Origin: JAAYXE01 sp964391195
GTDB taxonomy: Bacteria > Chloroflexota > Anaerolineae > Anaerolineales > UBA4823
Direction of reading: 5' to 3'
Length of the DNA stretch: 64,000 nt
Assembly (NCBI GenBank): GCA_964391195.1
Contig: CAYMLG010000023.1
Span: 1 to 64,000 of the forward strand
The translations under genes were made by a program, and so were the position numbers. The notes beneath the pieces were generated by a model that saw nothing but the letters and a program-made list of their open reading frames with translations, did no database searches and was not told where the DNA came from. Shown here in pieces: positions 1-7,403 of this stretch (the stretch's first letter is position 1; the number at the start of each line of letters is the position of its first letter).

Positions 1-48
1 CTCCCCAATTTTATTTTTGGGGAGTGCGAAATCGATGAAAGGGTGGAA

Positions 49-57
49 TGGTATAAT
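49..57 (+). promoter_or_regulatory. Extended -10 promoter of the M50 protease gene
   Basis: TG at 49-50, one base, then TATAAT at 52-57: a textbook extended -10. No good -35 is visible 17 bp upstream, which is normal for this class. Transcription would start near 64, just before the AAGGAG ribosome site at about 69-74. A small hairpin at 1-24 (CTCCCC...GGGGAG) precedes it and may end a gene lying outside the window. Confidence 0.6.
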
Positions 58-82
58 CCTCGATACAAAGGAGACCCGGTAG

Positions 83-733
83 ATGTTGTTTGACCTTGAC
101 CCTGCTACGCTAATTTCCCGGATGATCGTGCTGGTCATCGCTTTTACCGTCCACGAATTCGCCCATGCCTGGACGGCTGATATGTTCGGAGACCAGACAC
201 CCCGGATGAACGGTCGCTTAACGTTAAATCCTCTCTCTCATCTCGACCCGATGGGCTCCCTGCTGCTGCTCGTCGCCGGTTTTGGTTGGGCAAAACCGGT
301 GCCGGTCAACCCGTACGCCCTCCAGCGGCGCTCTTCCGCCGCGATGATGTGGGTCTCGCTCGCCGGTCCGCTCTCCAACTTGCTGATGGCGATCATCGGT
401 GCCATTCCTATCCGCCTGGGGCTGGTGTCATCGTTCGCCGCTTTTGGCAACGGAGGCTTCTTCCCTACTCCGGCGATGGTCCTGTTCGAGTTCGTCATCA
501 TCAACCTGGTCTTGATGCTCTTTAACCTGATCCCGCTGGCCCCTCTGGACGGGGAGAAGATCGCCGACTATTTCTTCCCGCCCTCCTGGTCGCGAGTGCT
601 GGATACGATCCGCCCCTACGGTCCGATGATCTTAATTGCGATCGTATTCGTGGGGCCGTTTGTAGGCCTCGACCTGCTCGGCTGGATCCTGGGTCCGCCG
701 CTGCGAGCCCTGTTCGGGCTGTTGGTCGGTTAG
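83..733 (+). CDS. Site-2 protease family (M50) membrane metalloprotease
   Basis: This is a polytopic membrane zinc protease of the M50/S2P family, the kind that cleaves membrane-anchored regulators inside the bilayer. The zinc motif HEFAH lies at residues 24-28 in the first hydrophobic segment, and the third zinc ligand is expected in the PLAPLDGEK stretch near residue 160, which corresponds to the family's NPxDG motif. At 216 aa and without a PDZ domain it is the short bacterial form (YwhC/Rip-like). AAGGAG lies about 9 bases before the ATG. The HD-domain gene follows after 29 bases and is probably co-transcribed. The substrate cannot be told from sequence. Confidence 0.9.
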   Translation: MLFDLDPATLISRMIVLVIAFTVHEFAHAWTADMFGDQTPRMNGRLTLNPLSHLDPMGSLLLLVAGFGWAKPVPVNPYALQRRSSAAMMWVSLAGPLSNLLMAIIGAIPIRLGLVSSFAAFGNGGFFPTPAMVLFEFVIINLVLMLFNLIPLAPLDGEKIADYFFPPSWSRVLDTIRPYGPMILIAIVFVGPFVGLDLLGWILGPPLRALFGLLVG

Positions 734-762
734 GAGAACAAGGGAACAGCAGGCTGCTCGCT

Positions 763-1281
763 ATGCGGATTGGCTACCGTGCTCGCCAGTTTTGGTACGC
801 CATTCAGTCTAAACCGGACGAAAGAGCGCTGGCGCTGGCGCAAGAATTGCTGCCACCGCCTTTGCTCGCCCTGTTCGAGCAGCAGCAGGCGAGCGAACAG
901 GCTCACTGCCTGCGTATTTTGACCCAACTGCTCGAACAGGGGGAAGACCAACCTGATCTGCTGGCTGCAGCCTTGCTGCACGATGCCGGCAAAAGCCGGT
1001 ACCCGCTGCGGGTGTGGGAGCGGGTGCTGGTTGTCTTAGGCAGAGCCCTGTTCCCCAGGCAGGCACAGAGCTGGGGGAGGGGTGAAGCCCGCGGTTGGCG
1101 GCGAGCCTTTGTCGTCGCCGAGCAACATCCCGCATGGGGCGCAGAGATGGCCAGTCGAGCAGGCGCCTCGCCGCTCACCACGGCGCTCATCCTCCGCCAC
1201 CAGCAAATCCCGCCCATCCCGGCGAAATCAGAAGAAGATCGCTTACTGCTCAAACTACAATGGTTCGATGACAACAATTGA
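763..1281 (+). CDS. HD-domain protein, putative phosphohydrolase
   Basis: A 172-residue protein with a compact HD fold. His48 and the His73-Asp74 pair (ALLHDAGK) match the metal-binding core of HD phosphohydrolases, and later histidines (AEQHPAWG and LRHQQ) fit the remaining ligands. The order H, HD, H, H-Q is that of HDIG/HD small-domain proteins in Gram-positives and Chloroflexota, which are usually nucleotide or cyclic dinucleotide hydrolases of unknown substrate. It lies between the M50 protease and prephenate dehydrogenase and ends 9 bases before the latter, so it is probably in the same transcript. The ribosome site is weak (AGGCTG). Specific function is not assigned. Confidence 0.8.
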   Translation: MRIGYRARQFWYAIQSKPDERALALAQELLPPPLLALFEQQQASEQAHCLRILTQLLEQGEDQPDLLAAALLHDAGKSRYPLRVWERVLVVLGRALFPRQAQSWGRGEARGWRRAFVVAEQHPAWGAEMASRAGASPLTTALILRHQQIPPIPAKSEEDRLLLKLQWFDDNN

Positions 1282-1290
1282 GGTGAAGAG

Positions 1291-2286
1291 ATGACGGTCC
1301 AAATCACGATTGTGGGTCTAGGACAAATCGGCGCATCGGTCGGGCTCGCGCTAAAGGAGCATACCGAACTGGTCACCCGGATCGGGCACGACCGCCGTTT
1401 CGATATCGCCAAACAGGCGGAGAAACTGGGGGCAGTCGACAAGATTATCCCCAACCTGCCGAAGTCGGTGCGCGATGCGGACATCGTCTTGCTGGCCTTG
1501 CCGGTGGATCAGATCCGTGAGACGATGGAATATATCGCCCAGGACTTGAAAGAAGGTGTGGTGGTGATGGATACTGCGCCGGTGAAAGAAGTGGTGGCTG
1601 CCTGGGCAGGTGAGCTGCTGCCATCCGGGCGGCACTATGTGGGGTTGACGCCGGTGATCAATGCCGCCTACCTGCACGGAGTGGAGAGCGGAGTCGAAGC
1701 TGCCCGGGCCGATCTGTTCAGAAATGGGATGATGGCGATTGTGGCCCCACCGCGCACGAGTTCCGAAGCGATTAAACTGGCGGCCGATCTCACCCGCCTG
1801 CTGGGAGCCTCCGCCCTGTTTGCCGACCCGGCGGAGATCGATGGGGTCATGGCCGCCACTCACCTTCTGCCGCAGATTCTGGCCGCCGCGCTGTTGAACG
1901 CCACGGTGGACCAGCCGGGCTGGCGGGAAGGCCGGAAGATGGCCGGGCGGGCCTATGCCGAGGTCACCGGACCGGTGGTGCATCTGAGCGAACCGAAAAC
2001 CCTGCAGGCTTCCGTCTTTCTGAACCGCGATAATGTGCTGCGCTCGATCGACAGCGTGCTGTCCGCCCTGCATGCGCTCCGCACAGATATTCTCGAGGAG
2101 AACCAGGATGCGCTGGAAGACCGGCTCGAACGCTCGCGCCAAGGCCGCGAGCGCTGGTGGCGCGAGCGCCAGACCAGCGATTGGGCCGCCAGCGAAGCCA
2201 CTGCCGCTCCAGATGTCCCCAGCAGTTCCGATGTGTTCGGCCGGCTGTTGGGTTTTGGCGGCCGGCAACGGGGCAAGAAAAAGTGA
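1291..2286 (+). CDS. Prephenate dehydrogenase (TyrA-type)
   Basis: The NAD(P)-dependent enzyme that oxidatively decarboxylates prephenate to 4-hydroxyphenylpyruvate (or arogenate to tyrosine), a step in tyrosine synthesis. The N-terminal Rossmann motif GLGQIG is at residues 8-13. The middle shows the TyrA signatures of an (A/V)DTAPVK stretch and the alpha-helical C-terminal dimerisation domain, including ATHLLPQILAAAL. The length of 331 aa is slightly above the 280-300 typical of monofunctional TyrA, owing to a charged C-terminal tail rich in Arg and Glu. No ACT or chorismate mutase domain is seen. GAGGTGAAGAG precedes the ATG. Specificity for prephenate versus arogenate is not resolved. Confidence 0.85.
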   Translation: MTVQITIVGLGQIGASVGLALKEHTELVTRIGHDRRFDIAKQAEKLGAVDKIIPNLPKSVRDADIVLLALPVDQIRETMEYIAQDLKEGVVVMDTAPVKEVVAAWAGELLPSGRHYVGLTPVINAAYLHGVESGVEAARADLFRNGMMAIVAPPRTSSEAIKLAADLTRLLGASALFADPAEIDGVMAATHLLPQILAAALLNATVDQPGWREGRKMAGRAYAEVTGPVVHLSEPKTLQASVFLNRDNVLRSIDSVLSALHALRTDILEENQDALEDRLERSRQGRERWWRERQTSDWAASEATAAPDVPSSSDVFGRLLGFGGRQRGKKK

Positions 2287-2334
2287 TCGTTTCGGTGATG
2301 AGTGGGCGGTGATTACCGCTCACTTATAATTTAG

Positions 2335-2340
2335 CCCACA
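2335..2340 (+). promoter_or_regulatory. Possible -10 element before the Kbl-type gene
   Basis: A perfect TATAAT 21 bases before the ATG at 2361. It sits at the right edge of a small imperfect hairpin (about 2308-2335, TGAGTGGGCGGT / ACCGCTCACT). There is no good -35, so this is only a possible internal promoter. Confidence 0.35.
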
Positions 2341-2360
2341 AACAATAATCGAGGTTTTCT

Positions 2361-3545
2361 ATGGCTGACAAACTCCAATGGATTGAAGAAGAACTGCAAA
2401 ACCTGAAAGATACGGGGCTGTACAACCGCATCCGCACCCTGAGTTCCCCGCAGGGGGCCTGGCTCCAGGTGGATGGCAAACGGGCCTTGAACTTCTGCTC
2501 CAACAATTATTTGGGCCTGGCAAACCATCCGCGGATGCGGGAGGCGGCCGAAAAGGCGATCGAGACCTACGGCATCGGCCCGGCCGCAGTGCGCTCGATT
2601 GCCGGTACCATGGACCTGCACGTCAAGTTGGAGCAGCGGATGGCAGCGTTCAAAGGGGTGAAATCGGCGATCACTTTTCAGTCGGGCTTCAATGCCAACC
2701 TGGCCACCATCCCGGCCCTGGTGGGCAAGCAGGACGTCATTTATTCCGACGAGTTGAACCACGCCAGCATCATCGATGGCAGCCGCCTGTCGGGCGCGAA
2801 GATTGTCCGCTACAACCACTGTGATCCGGAAGACCTGGAGCGAGTGCTCAAAGAAACTAGGGCGGACTACCCCAAGGCGCTGGTGGTCACCGATGGCGTG
2901 TTCAGCATGGACGGCGATATCGCCCCGCTGGACAAGATTTACGAGATCACCAAGAACTACGATGCGATTCTGATGGTGGACGACGCCCACGGAGAGGGTG
3001 TGCTCGGCCACGGCGGGCGCGGCATCGTCGATCACTTCCACCTGCACGGAAAGGTGGACGTGGAAGTGGGCACCCTGTCGAAGGCCTTCGGTGTCGTGGG
3101 AGGTGTGGTCGCCGGGAACGAGCTGGTGGTCGAGTGGCTGCGGCAGCGCGGGCGGCCATTCCTCTTCTCCTCAGCCATGACCGTCCCCGACACGGCCGCC
3201 TGCCTGGCCGCGTTGGACCTGCTCGAAGAATCCACGGAACTGGTGGACCGGCTGTGGGACAACACCCGCTACTTCAAAGCAGAGATGGGCCGGCTGGGGT
3301 TCGATACCGGGAACAGCGTGACCCCCATTACCCCCATCATGCTCGGCGAGGCGACCTTGGCGCAGGAATTCAGCCGCGAACTGTTCGACAACGGCGTTTT
3401 CGCCATGGCGATCGGCTTCCCCACGGTGCCGCGCGGCAAAGCCCGCATCCGGGTTATGATCTCGGCATCTCACGCCAAAGAAGACCTGGACTACGGCCTG
3501 GATGCTTTCTGCAAAGTTGGGCGCAAGCTGGGGGTCGTACAATAA
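2361..3545 (+). CDS. kbl: Glycine C-acetyltransferase / 8-amino-7-oxononanoate synthase family
   Basis: A PLP-dependent alpha-oxoamine synthase, 394 aa. The Schiff-base lysine is Lys241 in GTLSKAFG, which matches Lys244 of E. coli Kbl. NFCSNNYLGLANHP near residue 47, the DELNHASIIDG loop and VDDAHGEGVLG are all family hallmarks. Length and motifs fit Kbl (glycine + acetyl-CoA to 2-amino-3-ketobutyrate) best, but BioF is closely related, and no threonine dehydrogenase or biotin gene is adjacent to decide. GAGG lies 5 bases before the ATG, and a strong terminator follows at once, so this ends the first operon. Confidence 0.85.
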   Translation: MADKLQWIEEELQNLKDTGLYNRIRTLSSPQGAWLQVDGKRALNFCSNNYLGLANHPRMREAAEKAIETYGIGPAAVRSIAGTMDLHVKLEQRMAAFKGVKSAITFQSGFNANLATIPALVGKQDVIYSDELNHASIIDGSRLSGAKIVRYNHCDPEDLERVLKETRADYPKALVVTDGVFSMDGDIAPLDKIYEITKNYDAILMVDDAHGEGVLGHGGRGIVDHFHLHGKVDVEVGTLSKAFGVVGGVVAGNELVVEWLRQRGRPFLFSSAMTVPDTAACLAALDLLEESTELVDRLWDNTRYFKAEMGRLGFDTGNSVTPITPIMLGEATLAQEFSRELFDNGVFAMAIGFPTVPRGKARIRVMISASHAKEDLDYGLDAFCKVGRKLGVVQ

Positions 3546-3565
3546 GCGTTGGCGTTTCGACGCGC

Positions 3566-3599
3566 AGCGGGCGCCGGTGTTCGGCGCCCGCTGTTTTTT
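3566..3599 (+). terminator. Rho-independent terminator after kbl
   Basis: Ten-base-pair GC-rich stem AGCGGGCGCC (3566-3575) / GGCGCCCGCT (3583-3592), a 7-base loop and a run of six T at 3594-3599. Confidence 0.92.
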
Positions 3600-3675
3600 G
3601 TTTATACAGGCATGCGGGATGAGAACGGCACGCCGCTTTCATCCCGCTTACCGGTTGTGATTGCCAATATCCCCG

Positions 3676-3900
3676 TTACGCAGCGAAAGGATCGACCATC
3701 GGGTTGGTGCCTGCCCAAACGCAGCTCGGGCGCTCATCCAGGTTGCAGTCCAACCCGTTCGAGCAGCGATGAGCGAGGACCCGGGGCGGCTGTTCGGGCA
3801 GCCACTCCGGCGGGTAGACCAGCTCCGCTTCGAGAGCAACTTCCGTACCTGCGTGATCGCAGAAACAAACTTTAATCGGTTGCCAAATGCGTACCGCCAT
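3676..3900 (-). CDS. Small Cys-containing protein of unknown function
   Basis: A 74-residue protein starting MAVRIWQPIKV. The ATG at 3900 is chosen over an upstream in-frame one because GGAGGT lies 5 bases before it. It has five cysteines (CFC near residue 12, then HRCSNGLDC and RPSC near residues 46-60) and an aromatic-rich YPPEWLPEQPP segment, which would suit a small metal-binding or disulfide-bonded protein. No family was recognised. It is convergent with kbl, whose terminator separates them. The start signal and the protein-like composition make it a real gene. Confidence 0.6.
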   Translation of the reverse strand: MAVRIWQPIKVCFCDHAGTEVALEAELVYPPEWLPEQPPRVLAHRCSNGLDCNLDERPSCVWAGTNPMVDPFAA

Positions 3901-4015
3901 ATCGCACCTCCATGAGGCGAGTATAGCTTTCCGGAGAAATGGGGGCAAGTGTCAGGTGTCACCCAAAATCCCGACAAACAGCGTCAGATAAGGTGATCAT
4001 TGATAGGGCGACGGC

Positions 4016-4065
4016 GTGCAGGCACAATTTGCCAGCAGAAAAGAATTGATATTTTGGGGTGTGGG
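4016..4065 (+). repeat. Intergenic palindromic repeat, left half (copy A)
   Basis: Fifty bases beginning GTGCAGGCACAATTTGCCAG match the left half of the full copy at 54785-54909, including AGCAGAAA, the T-rich stretch and GGGGTGTGGG. The right half is absent here. It lies between the small Cys protein and the lacI promoter. Confidence 0.6.
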
Positions 4066-4137
4066 TAGGCGGCGAGGCCCATCCATTATCCTAATCCTCC
4101 ATTCTTGAGGATGCCATGTGATCGGCCCCAGACCAGG

Positions 4138-4166
4138 TTGACTGGAGTGGGAAAGCCTGCTACACT
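4138..4166 (+). promoter_or_regulatory. Promoter of the lacI-iolC operon
   Basis: TTGACT (4138-4143), a 17-bp spacer and TACACT (4161-4166) make a near-consensus sigma-70-type promoter. Transcription would begin near 4173, inside the palindromic operator at 4170-4183, which suggests direct autorepression. Confidence 0.75.
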
Positions 4167-4169
4167 CTA

Positions 4170-4183
4170 TGTACACGTGTGCA
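4170..4183 (+). promoter_or_regulatory. Candidate LacI-family operator at the lacI promoter
   Basis: TGTACACGTGTGCA is a palindrome with one mismatched pair and a central CG, the usual form of LacI-family operators. It shares the core ACACGTGTGC with the perfect site at 6420-6431 in the iolB leader. It covers the predicted transcription start and ends 13 bases before the lacI ATG. Confidence 0.7.
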
Positions 4184-4195
4184 GAGGAGGAAGAT

Positions 4196-5236
4196 ATGGC
4201 GGTCACGATCAAGGACATCGCCAGAGTTGCCGGGGTTTCCCACACCACCGTATCCCGCGCCCTCAGGGACCACCCCGCTATTTCCTCGGAAACCATCGAG
4301 CGGGTGAAAAGCCTGGCTCTCGAGATGGGCTATATGCCCAATGCCACCGCCCGCGGGCTCAAGACCCGTCGCACCCGCGCCCTGGGCGTGGTGGTCAGTC
4401 ACCTGGATGATCCCTTCTGGAGCGAAGTGCTGCAAGGGATCGATGCCGTGCTGCATCCCGCCGGGTACAGCCTTTTCGTCTCGGCCACCCTGCGCGACAA
4501 ACGCCGCGAACGGGAGGTGGTGGAAGAACTGGTGCAGCGCGGGGTGGACGGCGTGATCCTCCTCGCTCCACAGTTCAATGCCAACCAGTACCGCCTGCTC
4601 AAAAACTACCGGCTGCCGGTGGCAATCGTCAACAATGAGGGCGCCGAAGATTTCCAATACTCGGTATTCAACGACGATATCTACGGCATCCGTCTGATCA
4701 CCCGCCACCTGCTCGACCTGGGTCACCGGCGAATTGCCTTCCTCGGCAACGCCGTGGGGGGTCGCACGACCCAGATGCGCGAGCATGGGTTCCGCCAGAC
4801 GATGGAAGACGCCGGGGTGGAGGTGCGGGAAGAATACGTGCTGATGGCCCCCACCGGTTCTCCGGAGGGCGGCTTCGAAGCCGCCTCCTGCCTGATCTCC
4901 CAACCGGAGCGGCCGACCGCAGTCGTGTGTTACAACGATCATATGGCCATCGGGGTCTACAGTGCGGTCATCGAAGCCGGGCTGTGCATCCCGGACGACA
5001 TCTCGGTCACCGGTTTCGACGATATCAGCCTCTGCCCCTATCTGAATCCCCCCCTGACCACCCTGCGCCAGCCGAAATATCACCTGGGATCCGGCGCGGC
5101 CGAAATCCTGCTCAAGCTGCTCGACCAACAGCACCCCCTGAACGGCGAGAGAAAGCTGCCGCCCCCGGAAAAAGTGGCCCTGTACGGAGAGCTGGTGGTC
5201 CGCAGGTCCACCTGTCCGCCCCCAGCGGAGGTTTGA
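4196..5236 (+). CDS. LacI-family transcriptional regulator of the inositol cluster
   Basis: A 346-residue repressor. The N-terminal helix-turn-helix (TIKDIARVAGVSHTTVSRAL, residues 4-23) and hinge are followed by a periplasmic-binding-protein-like effector domain with FGGFDDIS-type signatures (TGFDDISLCPYLNPPLTTLRQP near the C-terminus). The ATG at 4196 is chosen because GAGGAGGAAG lies just before it; an in-frame ATG 27 bases upstream falls within the operator. It ends exactly where iolC begins, with no spacer. Location and the shared operator imply that it controls the inositol genes and itself. The effector is probably an inositol pathway intermediate, as for IolR-type regulators, but this is inference. 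Confidence 0.9.
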   Translation: MAVTIKDIARVAGVSHTTVSRALRDHPAISSETIERVKSLALEMGYMPNATARGLKTRRTRALGVVVSHLDDPFWSEVLQGIDAVLHPAGYSLFVSATLRDKRREREVVEELVQRGVDGVILLAPQFNANQYRLLKNYRLPVAIVNNEGAEDFQYSVFNDDIYGIRLITRHLLDLGHRRIAFLGNAVGGRTTQMREHGFRQTMEDAGVEVREEYVLMAPTGSPEGGFEAASCLISQPERPTAVVCYNDHMAIGVYSAVIEAGLCIPDDISVTGFDDISLCPYLNPPLTTLRQPKYHLGSGAAEILLKLLDQQHPLNGERKLPPPEKVALYGELVVRRSTCPPPAEV

Positions 5237-6286
5237 ATGCCGGCCGAGCGCTACGACCTGATCACCATGGGCCGCGCCTCCATCGACCTGTACTCAGCCG
5301 ATGTGGGCGTCCCCTTCGTCGAGATCACCCATTTTGCCGCTTACGTCGGCGGCTCATCCACCAATATTGCCGTGGGGGCCTGCCGCCTGGGGTTGAAAAC
5401 CGCCCTGCTCACCGCGGTCGGCCAGGATCTGGTGGGGGATTTCATCCTGCACTTCCTGGGACGCGAGGGGGTGGATACCACATTCATCCCCCGCAAACCC
5501 GGCGCCCGCAGCAGCGCCGTGCTGTTGGGCGTCGAACCGCCCGACCGCTTTCCGCTGATGTTCTACCGGGATAACGCCGCCGATATCCAGCTCACAATTG
5601 ACGATGTGCGCCGGCTGCCCTGGGAGCGCACCCGGGCGTTCGAGTTCGCCGGCACGAATTTGAGCAAAGAACCCAGCCGCTCGGCGACCTTTTACGCCGT
5701 CGAGCGCGCCCGCCAGGCCGGGGCGCTGGTGGTCATGGACGTGGACTTTCGCGCCGATCAATGGCACGACCCGCGGGCGTTTGGCCTGGCGGTCCGGGCG
5801 GTCCTGCCCGGGGTGGACGTTCTGCTCGGCACGGAAGAGGAGTTCAAAGCGGCCATGCTGACCGACACCGCCCAACTCCAGATCCGCGATTCGCAGATCT
5901 CCGCCCCCGAGGTGAGCGGGGATTTAAACCAGGCTATCGAACGTCTCATGGCGCACCGTCCGCAAGCGGTGGTGGTCAAGCGAGGCGCTCAGGGCTGCAC
6001 GGTCTACACCCCCGATTCCTCCCCGCAGCCCGTAGCCGGTTTCCCTGTGAATGTGCTCAACGTCCTGGGGGCAGGCGATGCCTTCGCCGCAGGGTTTATC
6101 TTCGGTGTGCTGCAGGGTTGGGGGTGGGCCGAGGCGGCGAGGTTCGCCAATGCCTGCGGGGCCATCGTCGTCACCCGGCATGCCTGCGCCAACGACATGC
6201 CCCGCCGGGCAGAGGTGGAGGCCTTTCTAAAGGCCCGGGCAGATCCAGAGGGAGAGAGTGGGGAACAGGAACAACCACACTCTTGA
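5237..6286 (+). CDS. iolC: 5-dehydro-2-deoxygluconokinase
   Basis: A PfkB/ribokinase-family enzyme that phosphorylates 2-deoxy-5-keto-D-gluconate, the fifth step of myo-inositol breakdown. The N-terminal TMGRASIDLYS is the IolC signature, GGSSTNIAVG is the first PfkB motif, and LGAGDAFAAGF near residue 281 holds the catalytic Asp281. The length is 349 aa, so the C-terminal DUF2090 aldolase-like domain found fused to IolC in some bacteria is absent. The ATG directly follows the lacI stop codon, with GGAGG inside the lacI end, so the two are translationally coupled. Downstream is a second promoter and operator before iolB. Confidence 0.93.
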   Translation: MPAERYDLITMGRASIDLYSADVGVPFVEITHFAAYVGGSSTNIAVGACRLGLKTALLTAVGQDLVGDFILHFLGREGVDTTFIPRKPGARSSAVLLGVEPPDRFPLMFYRDNAADIQLTIDDVRRLPWERTRAFEFAGTNLSKEPSRSATFYAVERARQAGALVVMDVDFRADQWHDPRAFGLAVRAVLPGVDVLLGTEEEFKAAMLTDTAQLQIRDSQISAPEVSGDLNQAIERLMAHRPQAVVVKRGAQGCTVYTPDSSPQPVAGFPVNVLNVLGAGDAFAAGFIFGVLQGWGWAEAARFANACGAIVVTRHACANDMPRRAEVEAFLKARADPEGESGEQEQPHS

Positions 6287-6311
6287 CAAAACAGGGTTCG
6301 TCTTCTAAACT
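6283..6311 (+). promoter_or_regulatory. Strong promoter before iolB
   Basis: TTGACA (6283-6288), 17 bp, TAAACT (6306-6311). The -35 begins at the last bases of iolC. The start site near 6318 would give a leader of about 170 bases. Within that leader an 11-base direct repeat CAACCATAAAT occurs at 6321-6331 and 6392-6402, and the perfect LacI-type palindrome lies at 6420-6431. Confidence 0.8.
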
Positions 6312-6419
6312 GTATGGGTTCAACCATAAATCCGAAAAGGACCAACCGGTTAGCAATTCCCTTCGATGTTACTAAGTTAGAACCTGTTTACCAACCATAA
6401 ATTTTATTTGTCCCATATT

Positions 6420-6431
6420 GCACACGTGTGC
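6420..6431 (+). promoter_or_regulatory. Candidate LacI-family operator in the iolB leader
   Basis: GCACACGTGTGC, a perfect 12-bp palindrome with central CG, matching the operator over the lacI promoter. It lies about 100 bases downstream of the start predicted for the TTGACA promoter. It would therefore act as a roadblock, or it marks a second, weaker promoter whose -10 I cannot place confidently. Confidence 0.7.
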
Positions 6432-6487
6432 GGTTACGCGAAAGGACGCGTCCGGCTCACGTGGGCCTCCGGGATTGGAGGAACTGT

Positions 6488-7390
6488 ATGCGGCACTACG
6501 ACAGCGGGAATTTAGTCATCCACGCGGATAGATCTCCCGGTTCCGATTTGATCGTCCAGGTCAGCCCAGAACAGGCCGGCTGGGACACGATCCACTTCCA
6601 AGCGCGCCGCCTGGCCGCCGGGGGTTCCTGGTCATTCGAGACCGGTGAACACGAACTGGCCCTGGTCGTCCTGGGTGGGCAGCTTTCCGTCGAATCAAAC
6701 CGCGGGAACTGGAACGATGTGGGGGGACGCGAAAACGTGTTCTCGGGGCTCCCCCACAGCCTTTATCTCCCTCGCCAGACTCAATTCAAAGTAACGGCCA
6801 ATACGGCCTGCGAGTTCGCCGTGGCCTGGACGCCGGTCGATGAGGACTTCCCGCCCCGGCTGGTCACCCCGGCCGAGGTGACGACCGAGATCCGCGGCGG
6901 CGATCATGCCACGCGCCAGATCAACAACATGCTGCCGCCCGGGTTCCCTTGCAGCCGCCTGGTTGTTGTGGAAGTCTACACACCTGGCGGGAATTGGTCC
7001 AGCTACCCCCCTCACAAACACGATGTCCATAAGACCGGCCCGGATGGCAGGCTCCTCGAAGCCGACCTGGACGAGATCTACTATTATCGCATCGACCCGC
7101 CCGATGGCTACGCCCTGCAGCGCGTCTACACCGACCCCGAATCTCCACTCCACCAGGCAGGCTGTCCCATCGATGCGGCGGTGATCGCCCGCGACCACGA
7201 TGTGGTCCTCATCCCCGAGGGCTACCATCCGGTCTCCAGTCCGGTGGGATACACAACCTATTACCTTAATGTGCTCGCCGGGAGCGCCCAAAGCCTGGCC
7301 AACAGTGATGATCCGCAATACGCCTGGATCAAGTCCAGCTACCAAACCCTGGATCCCCGGGTGCCGATCTACCCGGTTCCCAATCATTAA
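6488..7390 (+). CDS. iolB: 5-deoxy-glucuronate isomerase
   Basis: A cupin-fold isomerase that converts 5-deoxy-D-glucuronate to 2-deoxy-5-keto-D-gluconate. The 300-residue protein shows the IolB landmarks: HTHxxH-like SSYPPHKHD near the middle, LDEIYYYRIDPPDGYALQRVYT, and the C-terminal DVVLIPEGYHPVSSPVGYTTYYLNVLAG. The ATG at 6488 is chosen because GGAGG lies 6 bases before it; a further upstream in-frame ATG would include the operator. It is the first gene of the structural operon and is followed after 13 bases by iolD. Confidence 0.95.
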   Translation: MRHYDSGNLVIHADRSPGSDLIVQVSPEQAGWDTIHFQARRLAAGGSWSFETGEHELALVVLGGQLSVESNRGNWNDVGGRENVFSGLPHSLYLPRQTQFKVTANTACEFAVAWTPVDEDFPPRLVTPAEVTTEIRGGDHATRQINNMLPPGFPCSRLVVVEVYTPGGNWSSYPPHKHDVHKTGPDGRLLEADLDEIYYYRIDPPDGYALQRVYTDPESPLHQAGCPIDAAVIARDHDVVLIPEGYHPVSSPVGYTTYYLNVLAGSAQSLANSDDPQYAWIKSSYQTLDPRVPIYPVPNH

Positions 7391-7403
7391 CAGCGGAGGA
7401 AAG

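Noticed and set aside
7200..7403. N-terminal extension of IolD
   Set aside because: It overlaps the iolB coding region; the ATG at 7404 has GGAGG and the family's usual start.
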